In this document: one piece after another, positions 1-10,060 of the stretch
Layout of the letters: each line of letters opens with the position of its first letter
Numbering within the stretch: position 1 is the first letter of the stretch
Source: Isoetes engelmannii
Lineage: Eukaryota > Streptophyta > Lycopodiopsida > Isoetales > Isoetaceae
NCBI GenBank assembly: GCA_011763485.2
Contig: JAANSK020090019.1
Span: 1 to 27,115, forward strand
Direction: 5' to 3'
DNA length: 27,115 nt
Made by a program: the position numbers and the translations under genes
Notes under the pieces: model-generated
What the model saw: the letters and a program-made list of their open reading frames with translations, nothing else
Told to the model about the DNA's origin: nothing
The model's database searches: none

Positions 1-107
1 CCAATGACACCTCTGTGTCCTTCCTTCGGGTGCTTACTCCTCCAGAGTAGCCCGGGGTATACAGAGGGCCCAACTCAATATTGAGATACTGGGAAGGGGA
101 ATTTCCC

Positions 108-138
108 GTACCTATACGATGGGAGCATCGTATAGTAC
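108..138. repeat. Short hairpin (inverted repeat)
   Basis: Arms CTATACGATG and CATCGTATAG flank a 4-nt GGAG loop and extend outward to GTAC on both sides with one bulged base. A related block (GGGAGCGTCGTATGG) follows at once, so the arm has been partly duplicated. There is no coding context. It may be the edge of a small foldback element. Confidence 0.6.
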
Positions 139-151
139 CGGGGAGCGTCGT

Positions 152-490
152 ATGGTTGTTGTATGTTGCCCGTAGTCCTTGCATATATGCTAATTATGAT
201 CGTCGTATGTTGCACGTAGTTCTTGCATGTATGGTTTCTAGCATATATGAGGGAGAACATTAAACTCTAATATTGCGTTAGAATTTAGGGTTAGGGAGTA
301 AGGCATAGAGGAGACAACAATTTTACGGTGCGTGGCTAACTTTAGGCATTGACTTAGGTTATTAGTCCCGACATAAGGTATTATACATAGACGTTGAATA
401 TTAGGTTTAGGGTTTAGGGTGATTATGATTATAGGTTGCATATATGGTAATTATGGTTGTTGTATGTTGCCCGTAGTCCTTGCATATATG
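152..490. repeat. 38-bp direct repeat spaced 301 bp, with degenerate TTTAGGG motifs between
   Basis: A 38-bp block beginning ATGGTTGTTGTATGTTGC occurs at 152-189 and again, essentially unchanged, at 453-490. A diverged third version (GTCGTATGTTGCACGTAG) lies near 203. Between the copies are short telomere-type tracts, TTTAGGGTTAGGG at about 284-296 and TTTAGGGTTTAGGG at 406-419. The whole 1-600 region is rich in GCATATATG words and has no credible gene. It reads as the flank of an old repeat. Confidence 0.55.
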
Positions 491-602
491 TCAATTATAG
501 TTTGCATATATGTTGAATTATGGTTTGCATATATATGCATTTAACATTGTCGTATCATGTTGCATTTATATATTCATTATTTCTTTGGTTTGTAAGAATA
601 AA

Positions 603-2087
603 AGATGGCTGACGTAAGGATAGAGAAATTAGGCGCATACTCATTAATCGTATATGTGCACAGTCAGACCCAGATAGGAATATGCAAATCGATGAGCAAA
701 TCAATCGCTTTGTAATGTTAGTCGAAAAATAGTGTTGATCTGCATTATGTGGGAGGTGGCTAGAGAATGGGTTTGAGTTGCAAGAGATTATGAAAAAGAA
801 CATGAAGTCTTAGGTCTGCAACCCTGAGCTAGAGTTGAGGATGTTACTTAAGCATAAAAGGCCAATGGATAGTCATTTCACGGAGGCATACGTCAAATGA
901 TGGGCCAATTCATGGTGAAGTGAAAAGGTTCGATGCAAAGATCAAAGATGGCCAGTTTCAGTCTCAAGGATGAACATGTGAAGAGTTGGATAGTTTCATC
1001 CATAGTGGGAGCTCTGGTGGTGAAGGGGACAGATTATCATTGCATGCTCATGATAAATGTGTTGCATTTATTAATAACATTCCTGTGGATGACGTAAATG
1101 TTGTAAAATGCATGGTACTAAAATGGATTGCAAGACATACAAGATTTAGATCTTGGGAACCTTGTACTTTGATGCAGATGACTACTATACTGGTATTCCA
1201 TGGAAAGGCAAAGATAGATGGTTGTTGGCTGACAAGTATATCCGTTTTAGGAGCTCAAGTCCAGTACTGGCCACACCCCTTGGAATTGCCCCTGAGATCT
1301 TCTGTGGAAATGAGGCCACAGGACCAATGGTAGTCTTGCCATTCATGAATTGAGGGACTCTTGCAGAATTGCTTGACCATATGTCAAGCAAAGCCTCTGC
1401 TTATAGGAGATGGTCAAATGCAATACATAGTGCTCCAAGAAGGGCTCACATGAAGATAAGTGTAGAGTGGAAGGGCTCCCAGAAATAGCTCTCGCTCTTG
1501 CAGAAGGAGTCCATGCCATCCACGCTCCAGATTGGACGCACATAAAGCTCAATTGTAAAAGAGTCAAATTCCATTTTGATGATTCTCTTACAAGTATGTG
1601 GGTGGCTATTGGTGATTGAGACACGACCCTTCGTTTTCTCATGAAGGAGAAAATGCCCATGTTGTCGAGCCGTTATACACTACAAGATGGAATGGTCCAA
1701 TATTCATGGTGGGAGAAGAGAGTTTTTACGTCCCAAATGGATGATTCAGGATCATAGGGGCATGAGATATCTGACATATACTCCTTGGGATACATTTACG
1801 AGATGCTCCTTGATTCTGTCCAAACAATGTGGTTTATGGGGTTGTGTGATGAGATTAACCCAACCGATCGGTACTCTGACACATTGGACATCATCCAACA
1901 TATGAAGAGGAAGATGATGATGGATAGAGAGCTTGTGCACATGAATCAGCCATCTATTGTTCTCGTCATCGAAGCACTGAAAGGAGCAGGTCTTTCTTCA
2001 AAAATGGTTGTGCGAGAGAGACGATACATGAAGTGTGGGGATCCACTTGAGATGGCCAAGCTATTGTTAAATGCTTCCAAGGAGTGA
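603..2087 (+). pseudogene. Degenerate protein-kinase-like gene
   Basis: Kinase subdomains can be followed in order on the + strand, but only by changing frame and passing stops. There is a hinge-like VVLPFMN..GTLAELL near 1330-1380, an alpha-E-like LAEGVHAIH near 1500-1520, a catalytic-loop-like HIKLNCKRVKF in which the expected Asp is His, and IGD followed by a TGA where a DFG/DWG motif should be (1617-1619). A subdomain-IX-like SDIYSLGYIYEMLL lies near 1770-1812, and the last frame ends at the TGA at 2085-2087. Further lesions are a TGA at 1351-1353, a frame change near 1480 and a TAG at 1755-1757. An upstream segment at about 640-985 (QIDEQINRFVML.., also broken) probably belongs to the same gene. 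The lost catalytic Asp and the stops argue for a dead copy. The kinase family cannot be assigned. Confidence 0.62.
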
Positions 2088-2853
2088 TTAATATAATTTC
2101 TTTTCATTTTTTTTTCATTTGAGACTGGCTCCACATAATAAGTTCTTTCCATCAAAAGAACATCACATAGCATATATGTTCAAAGCAAAAAATGATGTAG
2201 ATAAGACTATTTTAATACTCTAACTTAAAGGTCCAAATTACATCATCCTTATACGGCAATGATGGGTGCAAAATGAACCCTAAATCTCTCTTCCTTTCTC
2301 TTGTTAATTATCCATTCGAATGTTATGAATATAGTCATGGCAGAAGCTGTGCTCTTCGTAGTTCATTGCCATTGTAGTTGGTTTTCTCTACAATGGATGG
2401 TTATTTCGAAGTCCACCTGCCCCTCCCCCTCCACCTAAAGTTCCGTACCAGGGGCCATCCTTCCAAACACAGTTTGACATTGTTTGTAAGTACTTGAGTC
2501 TGCATCACCTTACTAGAACTCCAATATTTTGTACTTATCAATTGTTTTCTTCCATATTTCTTTTTGGCCTGGGTGGTATTTCATTAATAGTTGCCGCTAT
2601 AAAAACAATAGGGGGCAAGATGAAGGTCAAGATAAAGGTAAGTCTATTTATATACGCTTGACCCCCTAATTAGGTCGTATATGTAGATTTAGGCATGGAT
2701 GTTTGTTATTTAGGGGAACGAGAACAATCTAGAGAAGAACGAAGGAGGACTTCAGGAGGTAGGGGAGGCAATGGTAGCGATGCTTTGGTAGCCAACCTCT
2801 ACCCACCATAGGTTTGCTTATTAGGACATGTTTGTTTTTAAAGAAATGATTTC
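2088..2853. other. Gene-poor stretch between the kinase relic and the transposon-like ORFs
   Basis: AT-rich sequence with T-runs near 2100-2118. I see no long or spliced reading frame that I can support. Short open stretches around 2330-2460 and 2700-2810 may be 5' exons of the transposon-like gene that follows, but no family motif shows. Confidence 0.4.
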
Positions 2854-4558
2854 TTGCGTGATATTATTGTGGTTTATGCAGCTCCGGCTCCACAGCTCCC
2901 TGTTGCCCTCGCTTCAATGTCACACACTGAGTTGGAACAATTGCGAGCATTTTTTGTCAACTCTACACCGACACCGGTGTCTAGGCTGTCAGCCCCAGAC
3001 TCCCATCTTCCACCTAGACATAGTACAGAATTGAACTTGAAGTCGCGGCAACCACGTGCTTGGGATAATATCGAGGTTGCTGGTAGACATAGTATAGACT
3101 CACACCTTAGGCAGCCATGGCTAGATTTATCTGGTGCAAGGAACTTGTAGGGAGATTTCAACTGGTAAATTTCCAATAGGTGTCTTTGCTTTGCAATATG
3201 TTAAGGATGCCCATTCTAATTATTTTACTTATGTAGTTCTAGATCAAGAGGAAATGGAGGCTCAGACAACTTGGATGGTTTGGGAGGGTGACCACTACAT
3301 AGATCGTCGAATTTATCGGGAGATTCCAAATCCCAACAACGTCAATCAGTGGATTTGTCCGACGCCTCCAAATTCCAACGACGACGTAGATCGAAAGAAC
3401 ATCATGACGTAGATAATTCTGGATCTCGACGACATCGTGTCGTTGAAGGAGACACCCCATTCAAGTTTGTTTTAGATGAGTAAGTATATATGTATGCGAT
3501 AGACATACGCGCCTTATATAATATACCCACCATTTTATACTCCAGCCACGGTCTTCTTGAGAAGGATGGCACGGGAAATATTTTTTACACTGCCTTAACG
3601 AACGTTGTGGGGAACACTTATCTCTTGTTTATGGACTCCTAGCGGTGTAGGAGAGTGGTCTGGCGTTTATGATCAATGTGACATAGAGAAGTTCAATGAT
3701 ATATTGAAAGACAGTATTCCAGAGATAGAGCAACATAAGACCAATTGGAAGAAGCTCACTTCTCATATGGGCAAGATTTTTCGAAAAAGGATGTACATGG
3801 CAAACTGTGATTTCAAAATTGAAGAAGGATTGCAGTCTCCTGGGTGGTGATTGGTCAAGAGTTCCTAAACCTCATAGTTCGCATAAGGACGATTTAAAGG
3901 TCTTTGTTATTGTTGTTTGTCCATTCGTTTCATTCGAAATTAGACTTGTCTTGTTGTGTTCCTTGCAATCAGATGGCACTGGAACGTGCAAGGGAGCCTG
4001 ATCGTAAACATGCAGCGTGGACAAGGAAGGCAACTGAAAGCGGATGAAAATCGTCTCACCTGGCTTCCGGCGGTCGAAAAAGGTTTTGCTATAGATTCGT
4101 AAATGCTATAAACTCTTAGTTCGCATTGATTGTAATGACAACTTCAAATGACATTAGATAATATTAATTGTATTGGTCGAGCAATTTCTATACGGGTTCG
4201 CCCCTACCAAGGCTCAAATACAGGTAGCCATTGAAAAGGGCGCGGCTTATCTGCACCAACATCTATACAATGAAGGATTGCACCCACATTATAACGTCGG
4301 AGTACGTGCCGGATCTATGTAATTCCAGGACTAAAACGACATGAATGTCTTGTTAACGTTGTATTATATTTTTTATAGGAAGCAGTAAACCAAATGAACG
4401 CAGCCCTGGCCGAGGATGCAAGGGACGACGAGGGAGCGTCGAACTTCGGCACGCCATCCGAACCTCCCGGAGACGAAGGCGGCTCAGGATCCCAAAATGT
4501 AAGGATGAGACCACTCACTACTTACTCAGATGACTCAGCTACCGAGTCTGAGACTTAG
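2854..4558 (+). pseudogene. Spliced transposon-type ORF remnants, probably CACTA (En/Spm)
   Basis: Several + strand exons read as one decayed gene. One begins with MSHTELEQLRAFF near 2919. Another runs through RRRRSKEHHDVD and FKFVLDE to a GTAAGT donor at about 3480. A third holds NDILKDSIPEIEQHKTNWKK (about 3690-3755). Two 3' exons join cleanly: one ends NEGLHPHYNVG before GTACGT, and the other (4379-4558) starts after TTTTATAG with EAVNQMNAALAED and ends at TAG in a Ser/Asp/Glu-rich tail, the junction being in phase 0. Stops occur between some segments. The link to a CACTA element rests mainly on the ACGTC-rich subterminal array and terminal motif that follow within 700 bp. I see no DDE catalytic region. 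It could instead be the accessory ORF of another DNA transposon. Confidence 0.45.
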
Positions 4559-4580
4559 ATTAGTTTTAGACTATATTTGT

Positions 4581-4690
4581 AAAGGGTGGATGCTCCCCTT
4601 AACGCGTCTTTTTGTTGTTCACAATCATAAGCCTATTTTGAAAACTCAAGGCTAAAAGGGTGGATGCTTCCCTTAATGAGTCATTTTCTG
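4581..4690. repeat. Two-copy tandem repeat with hairpin core, period 74 bp
   Basis: AAAGGGTGGATGCTCCCCTT at 4581 recurs as AAAGGGTGGATGCTTCCCTT at 4655, each followed by a similar T-rich stretch. Each unit has an AAGGG..CCCTT stem. It lies just past the stop of the transposon-like ORF, in what would be its 3' untranslated region. Confidence 0.6.
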
Positions 4691-4818
4691 TTTATGCCAA
4701 AATGTAAATGCAATATACCACTTTAAATTCATACTCATGGGACTATAGGTCCAAAGATGGGTAAGAATATATTAGAATCTATTTAGTCTGTTAATACGCA
4801 TATTTTTAACATTATCAA

Positions 4819-4890
4819 TTCAAAATCAAATTATTTGTATCCAATTTCAACATATTTTCTATTCAAAATTAAAGTACTTGTATCCAATTG
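4819..4890. repeat. Two-copy AT-rich tandem repeat, period 43 bp
   Basis: TTCAAAATCAAATTATTTGT at 4819 and TTCAAAATTAAAGTACTTGT at 4862 are diverged copies, both continuing ATCCAATT. No coding potential. Confidence 0.5.
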
Positions 4891-4934
4891 CATCAATGAC
4901 TTCAATTCAATCTCATTTACTTATTCTTTTGTAC

Positions 4935-5241
4935 GCGTGAGATGTCACGCGTGACGTGGCTTATATACACGGCATATATATGTGGCATACTTCTTCGCCA
5001 CGTCACGTCATTCGCCACGTCTGTCAGACGTTGTTGTAGATGTCATCGACGACATCAACCAGACGTCTGCGTCACGCCTGACAGACGTCAAATGACGTGC
5101 CCCGCAATGTCTACCAGACGTTGCACACGACGGGTAGTGCGACGTGTCTCTGCCGACGTCTGACAGACGTCTATGTCACGTCATCAGTCGTCGGCCAGAC
5201 ATCGTTATACATGTCGCTAAATGACCTTTTTGTCATTGTTG
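4935..5241 (+). mobile_element. CACTA-like right end: ACGTC-rich subterminal array plus terminus
   Basis: From about 4940 to 5215 the sequence is packed with short motifs in both orientations: CACGTC, CAGACGT, GACGTC, and one recurring form (T)CAGACGT near 5025, 5090 and 5165. The array stops at GTCGCTAAATGACCTTTTTG followed by TCATTG. Read inward from the other strand this is CAATGACAAAAAGG, then TCATTTAGCGACATG, a degraded form of the plant CACTACAAAAA-type terminus followed by a TTTAGC block. The same order (terminus, ATTTAGC, ACGTC array) recurs at 20841. No left end was found, so only one boundary is proposed. Confidence 0.55.
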
Positions 5242-7149
5242 ATCCATAAGTTCATGCCATTGCATAATGTCTAGTGTGTTCTATTTTAATTGTGCAGTTG
5301 ATCTCCCATTAGCCGTAGAACATGTTACAAAATGAAAAAAGATCTGCAAGCTGGACATTTCCAATCGGATGTTACCACTTGGATAGTTTATATATGTACA
5401 TATGTCTGATCTACCCCGATACTATTTCCATATGTCTACCAGAACAAACATTTGGAGTGAGCTCAACAATAATCTAAGCATCTATAAAGGAGCATGCTTA
5501 TGCATATATATGATGTACGGTTCATCTACACGCTCCATAAAAAGTGCTCGACTATGTAACACTTGAGTGTCCACTTCTTGTATATGGACATCTTGAGATT
5601 CATCCTATCCCCCATGATTCACATTAGAACAGAGGATGGGATTGCATAATGCATCCAATTAGAATCACAATTTTAATGTCACCTCTGAATGTATGGCATC
5701 CAAATGCAAATAAATAAACACTAAATCAATTCTCACCATCTAACTCCACTAAGCATACAATGCAAATGCCAAGAATGCAATAACCTAACCCAACTACGGA
5801 ATCCACCCCACCCCTTCCCCAAGCCTTCGTTCGTTACCGCTAGTTGCTAGTTCCATTGATTGGGCTAACACAATAAACAAGTTTGCCTAATTACATCAAG
5901 TCAAGGCTTAGCCACAAGAGGAGCACTCTTTATCCAAGCTGCATAACATTTAGAGTCTTAACATTTACAAGATATGCAATTTAATGTTTTTTCTGACATC
6001 GCCAATTTGCTATATCTGTTGTATGCAGTATTTTGTATCTTTCTTCTTTTCCATTTCTTTTTCTTTTTTCTTTTACTTTTTTTGGTTGAAGCTTTTTAGT
6101 TTTATTCTACATATCACATGGAAGCCAATTCACTACGTAAGCGCTATATGCTAGGAACTGCTTTACACGTGATTATTGAGTACACATGGCAAGTTTAATG
6201 TCTCTACCACAGGACCAGTTGGTCATACCTGAACCCATGACCTCAGGGCAATGGATGTTTAATTAAGGTCCCCATTACTAGACCGATATTGACCAGGTTT
6301 GAACCTATGATCTCGGTTGTGGCAATTTAAGGTCCTGCCATTAGATTATTTCTCTTCAAAAGAGTACTTAGAAAATTTCTTCTCTCCTTGTAAATCATAT
6401 TCTAACAACTAACATTCATGATCTAGTCCACCCGTCAAAAGGTCTTCAGATGTATGGTCACTAATACAGTTCTTTTTTACCTCAGGATAACCTAGGAAGT
6501 AAGCAGTCTCACGATTTGTCTACAACATGAGAACAAGATGAAACAAAGTGATTAGGGTACTTACACTCAAAATACAGCAAGAACGTGCATTGTTTCATAA
6601 GTACAAATCTGCATCAGCACATTATGATTCTTTGGAAAACATTAATACATTCTTCATCTTAATTGCTGAATTCTTCCTTGCCAAAGAGCGTCAGGATGCA
6701 GCTCTGCAACCTTAAGAAATGAAACAATATGTCCGCTCCACCAATTGTCTCCTTCCACAATTTGTACCACCTCTTCATGTCCGAAGAAAGGAAGAACGTC
6801 CCCAAGAAGTTTATGAACTCAAATCAATGGTCAACATTTGAGGCAAGCATATCAATCCAAAATGAAGCTTTGGAACTATTCATACGTCTTCCATATTGTA
6901 CGTATAATTTTTTTTCTTTCTTTGTGTATTTCATAATTCTTAGAAAACTATAAGCTCATTGGCTACTTTACATCCACCTGATTGGACTCAAATGACTTTA
7001 CCCTTCTTTGAATGCCCTTCGCACCTTCTTGGCTCTTCCCTTATTGTGCATCCCAAGTGTTAGGGAAAATGCTAGTTGCTAACTTATTTTGATGCTTTAT
7101 ACTCCAATAGCGACCTGTGTCTAAGGGGATCTTGATGAGCTCTAAATAG
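5242..7149. other. Gene-poor interval
   Basis: AT-rich DNA without a supportable gene. The only open frame of note (6729-6953, +) lacks recognisable motifs, runs into a T-rich low-complexity tail, and is probably chance. At 6225-6340 there are two similar tRNA- or retroelement-like blocks (see the separate entry). T-rich tracts occur at 6045-6085. Confidence 0.4.
6225..6345. repeat. Paired GAACCCATGACCTC-type blocks, possible SINE or retroelement relic
   Basis: GAACCCATGACCTC at about 6231 and GAACCTATGATCTC at about 6301 are diverged copies about 70 bp apart. Each is followed by AAGGTCC..CCATTA. The wording resembles the antisense of a pol III B box as seen in plant tRNA-derived repeats, but no A box, poly(A) tail or target duplication was found. 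Confidence 0.3.
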
Positions 7150-7213
7150 AGCGAAGATCACCACAAAGGACAAAGCAATACTCTATGTTTTATCCTTTGT
7201 GGTGATCTTTGTT
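7150..7213. repeat. Strong hairpin with 17-bp perfect arms
   Basis: AAGATCACCACAAAGGA (7154-7170) is perfectly complementary to 7193-7209, with a 22-nt spacer in which three more A:T pairs can form. Outside the perfect arms, pairing continues through C:G and A:T plus G:U wobble for about five positions if the + strand is transcribed. The result is a stem of about 22 bp with a short loop. It may be a tiny foldback transposon or a small-RNA precursor. No flanking ORF uses it. Confidence 0.65.
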
Positions 7214-7436
7214 TCATTTGGACAACAGTTCGATCTTCTTTTTGCATACGCCTTACAAATCAACGAATTCTCTTGGGCCTTTTCCTTGATAGATATGTGG
7301 CCCTGCTTCAAGAAGTAGAAAATTAATATCTGCAGGACTTTTGTCTGCTAGGTTGGTGCAGAAGCATAGTTGCTAAGTAGTTTTCAAAGGCTCAAGATAT
7401 ATCTTTTTTTGATATATATCTCCTTTATCCTTCATG

Positions 7437-7556
7437 TCAAGTTATAGTGCAATTTTTAGCATTTAAAATTCAATTCAAGTCAATTCATCCGTCATCTCAA
7501 GTTATAGTGCAATTTACAGCATTTAAAATTCATTTCACCACGTTCATATCATTTCA
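7437..7556. repeat. Two-copy tandem repeat, period 60 bp
   Basis: TCAAGTTATAGTGCAATTT begins at 7437 and again at 7497. Both copies continue through AGCATTTAAAATTCA with few differences. Non-coding. Confidence 0.75.
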
Positions 7557-7902
7557 GAAGTGTTTTTTTTTTTGTTTTTGTTCTAGATTTCATATGATAT
7601 TGTGCAACATCCATCTTTCTTCTATTAAATATTTGTATTCACATGATATAGCCTTGCAACTTCTTCCTCTATTCATTATACGATATTAGCTTACTAGGTT
7701 TTATATGAAAATTAGTTGATTTGTACCTTTTCCTTATATCTTCATAATTATTTATTTAATTATTTTGAAGAAGTTGTCAATGGAATTTCATTTCATCAAG
7801 CGTCTTATTTTCTGGATACAATTATACTACTAGATGTGTGGAGTGCAATACTCTTTGGCACTCAAAATACTCGTTTCAAACATATGAAACATCAGATCAG
7901 AT

Positions 7903-7947
7903 AGATAAGATAAGATAAGGAAGGAAGGAAGGAAGGAAGGAAGGAAG
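7903..7947. repeat. GATAA/GGAA microsatellite
   Basis: A short GATAAGATAAGATAAG run passes into about seven GGAA units. Another GATAAGATAAGATAG run appears 40 bp later, near 7984, showing that the tract was once longer or was duplicated. Simple slippage repeat. Confidence 0.85.
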
Positions 7948-9267
7948 TATATTTTAACGTCCACGGAGGCCAAAGGCCTATGATAAGCATAAGATAAGAT
8001 AGAAGAGAGCTTGTATTTGCAATGTTTTAATGCATATTATATCCAGACCTCCGAATAAGATCATGACAATACTTCTCGAAAATGCCTTATACTTGGATTT
8101 GCATCAAGCATGAAATGGTACGACTTAGATTGTTTATAAATCTCAAAAAAATTGTGCCTAAAGAACTTCAGATAATAACGAGATGAATAACTTTTTATCA
8201 TTATTTAAACTCATTACTAGAAATAAATAAACTCAGAAAAGAAAAAAATAGCCCAGGCATACGAAGAAGAAGACAGAAAAGGTTCAGAACGATATGTTCA
8301 CTTCACCAGGGCTTCCATGTGTGATCTTTTATTTCTTGATTTCTCACATCTTTAAGATAACCATCCATACATGATAATGGATGTACGACAATGCTTGGCT
8401 AGAGTAGATGGGCATCATTGTATGTCAGTTTCCTAGCTCGTTAGTTGCTTTATTATTTTTGTGCTAATTCTTGCTATTTGGTTACCATGTGCTTATTGGC
8501 TTCTTGTGGAGGATCTTCTACCAGTTTATATTAAAAGTGAAAATTAAAATAAAATGTATTACGTTTGAATAAAAAAAAAATAGATCTGTGGACTCTTTGG
8601 GAAGATAGGAGCCATGAACAGCATCTGCCCTTCTGGACCATCTAGACCCCACGGGAAGGTCTGAAAGGAATCCTTTTTCAACCACTATTCTGACTCATGA
8701 AACTAAAAATGAATAAAGTAAAAAGTTAAGCAATTGATAGAAGAGCCATCAAACAAATCCAGATAAACACTAATCATAGACATACACTGATCCTCCCATC
8801 GCCAAGGAAATTTGAAAAATTAGGAGGAGGAGGAGAATCAATTGTAGCAAGCAGTATAGCAAATTTTATGGGATACACATGCAATGTCATAATTGCGGTA
8901 ATGTTGTGATCATGGTTGCATTCATCTTACTGACTTCAATGTCCTTATATAAGACAATGGCGACAATGGCATGTAATAGTTGTATGTGAGAAGAATAAGT
9001 ATGCTGCATGTGAAGAAAAGGTGATTATAATTATCTAATTAGATGAAGATTAAGTATCCAAAGGGATGATTAAAGCAACGTTTAGAATAGAATAACATTT
9101 TTATCGTCCAGTCGTTTAGAAGGCAGTGGGTGGATTCTCCAGTAATTTAAACTGCATTGCTACATCCCATAAAGACTCGCAAATGGAATCCATGTTTTCC
9201 ATGTTTGAGACCGCTGGAAGGCTGGTGCAATCATGGTAGGATTCTTGTGGAGTCATATTTTGTTGTG

Positions 9268-9936
9268 TCATAGTAACAGGGACTGAATTTGAACTTGGGC
9301 GTCTACATTTGGCTCGTCAAAGGACTGAATTTGAACTTGACCCTCCACATCAGGCTCGTCAAATCCAACCTTGAAGGGAACAACAAGCCTGTAGTTCGTG
9401 GTCTGCTGCAAACACAAGGATCTCTCATGCTTCTTGGCAGATCTCTGAGCAGAAGCCCTCCAGAAGTTCTTCACTTCATTGTCTGTTCGGCCAGGCAGCA
9501 GCTGTGCAATAAGAGACCACCTAAAGATAAACATACAAACATAAATGCATCAACTATACGTTCTAACTCAATCCTATTATGTAGAGCGAACTAACTTACT
9601 TGTTTCCATAAACAGACTGAAGCTGGAAGATAAGGTTTTCTTCCTCTGGTGAAAAATCTCCTCGTAGGATGCCAGGCCTCAAGTGGTTGACCCACCTAAG
9701 TCTACAACTCTTCCCAGAACGGTCCAGCCCTGGAACAAAGTTTTAGTTGGTGTCAGGAAGAGGTTTTAGAGGGTTTTGAAGGACCCAAATCTGGTTAAGT
9801 ATATCAGATTCTGCTGTATCAGGAAGGCGTTACTAGTTTGAACGGGAACCTCCCTCCACTTGGAAGTTCCATGTTGGTTGACAAATGCCTTGAGCTTCTC
9901 GTCTTCCTCAGGAGACCACAGACGTTTCTTCATCAT
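9268..9936 (-). CDS. R2R3-MYB transcription factor, short form (3 exons)
   Basis: Exons on the - strand are 9936-9834, 9729-9600 and 9520-9268. Donors are GTAACG and GTAAGT, and both acceptors end in AG. The sum is 486 nt, giving 161 aa. The middle exon is exactly 130 bp, the length typical of plant R2R3-MYBs. R2 starts [10 protein letters not shown] with Trp at 7, 27 and 47 ([12 protein letters not shown]). R3 has Phe60, Trp79 and Trp98 within [19 protein letters not shown]. All five aromatic spacings (19/19/18/18) are intact. An in-frame TAG lies upstream, which fixes the start; a second Met follows directly. In R3 the bHLH-contact signature appears lost, with Asn and Gln where Asp/Glu-Leu and Arg/Lys are expected. 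The tail after R3 is only 63 aa and ends in two copies of a 14-residue unit, [14 protein letters not shown] and [14 protein letters not shown]. It should bind DNA in the nucleus; no subgroup is assigned. Confidence 0.88.
9283..9370 (-). repeat. 42-bp in-frame tandem duplication in the MYB 3' exon
   Basis: The MYB coding strand carries two 42-bp units that encode [14 protein letters not shown] and [14 protein letters not shown] (residues 131-144 and 145-158). Being a multiple of three, the duplication keeps the frame. The five nucleotide-level differences I can see suggest that it is not brand new. Confidence 0.8.
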
Positions 9937-10002
9937 TCTAGACTAGATCTGTCGCTCATACAGAAGCAGGCCGTAGATTGAGGCCTTCATATTATGAGGA
10001 GT

Positions 10003-10060
10003 CTCTATTCTATTCTATTCTATTCTATTCTATTCAAAAAAAGGTTAAAAAAAAAAAGGA
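10003..10060. repeat. TTCTA microsatellite and A-runs upstream of the MYB
   Basis: About six TCTAT pentamers (10003-10035) are followed by AAAAAAA and a second run of about eleven A. This sits 70-120 bp upstream of the MYB start codon, in its presumed 5' untranslated or promoter region, so length changes there could affect expression. That effect is inference. Confidence 0.85.

Larger units (their letters stand above)
7214..9267. other. Gene-poor interval 3' of the MYB gene
   Basis: AT-rich and mostly unstructured apart from the 60-bp tandem repeat, the GGAA microsatellite near 7918 and a short GGA run near 8822. The open frames at 7447-7689 and 7716-7904 are T-rich, overlap repeats and lack motifs, so they are not called. 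The part nearest 9267 should hold the 3' untranslated region of the MYB. Confidence 0.4.

Noticed and set aside
284-419. Interstitial telomere array
   Set aside because: Only one or two TTTAGGG units occur per site. Too short to call a telomere-derived array.
1677-1690. CACTACAAGATGG as a CACTA left terminus for the 5241 end
   Set aside because: It lies inside the kinase-like relic in its reading frame and has no subterminal repeats.
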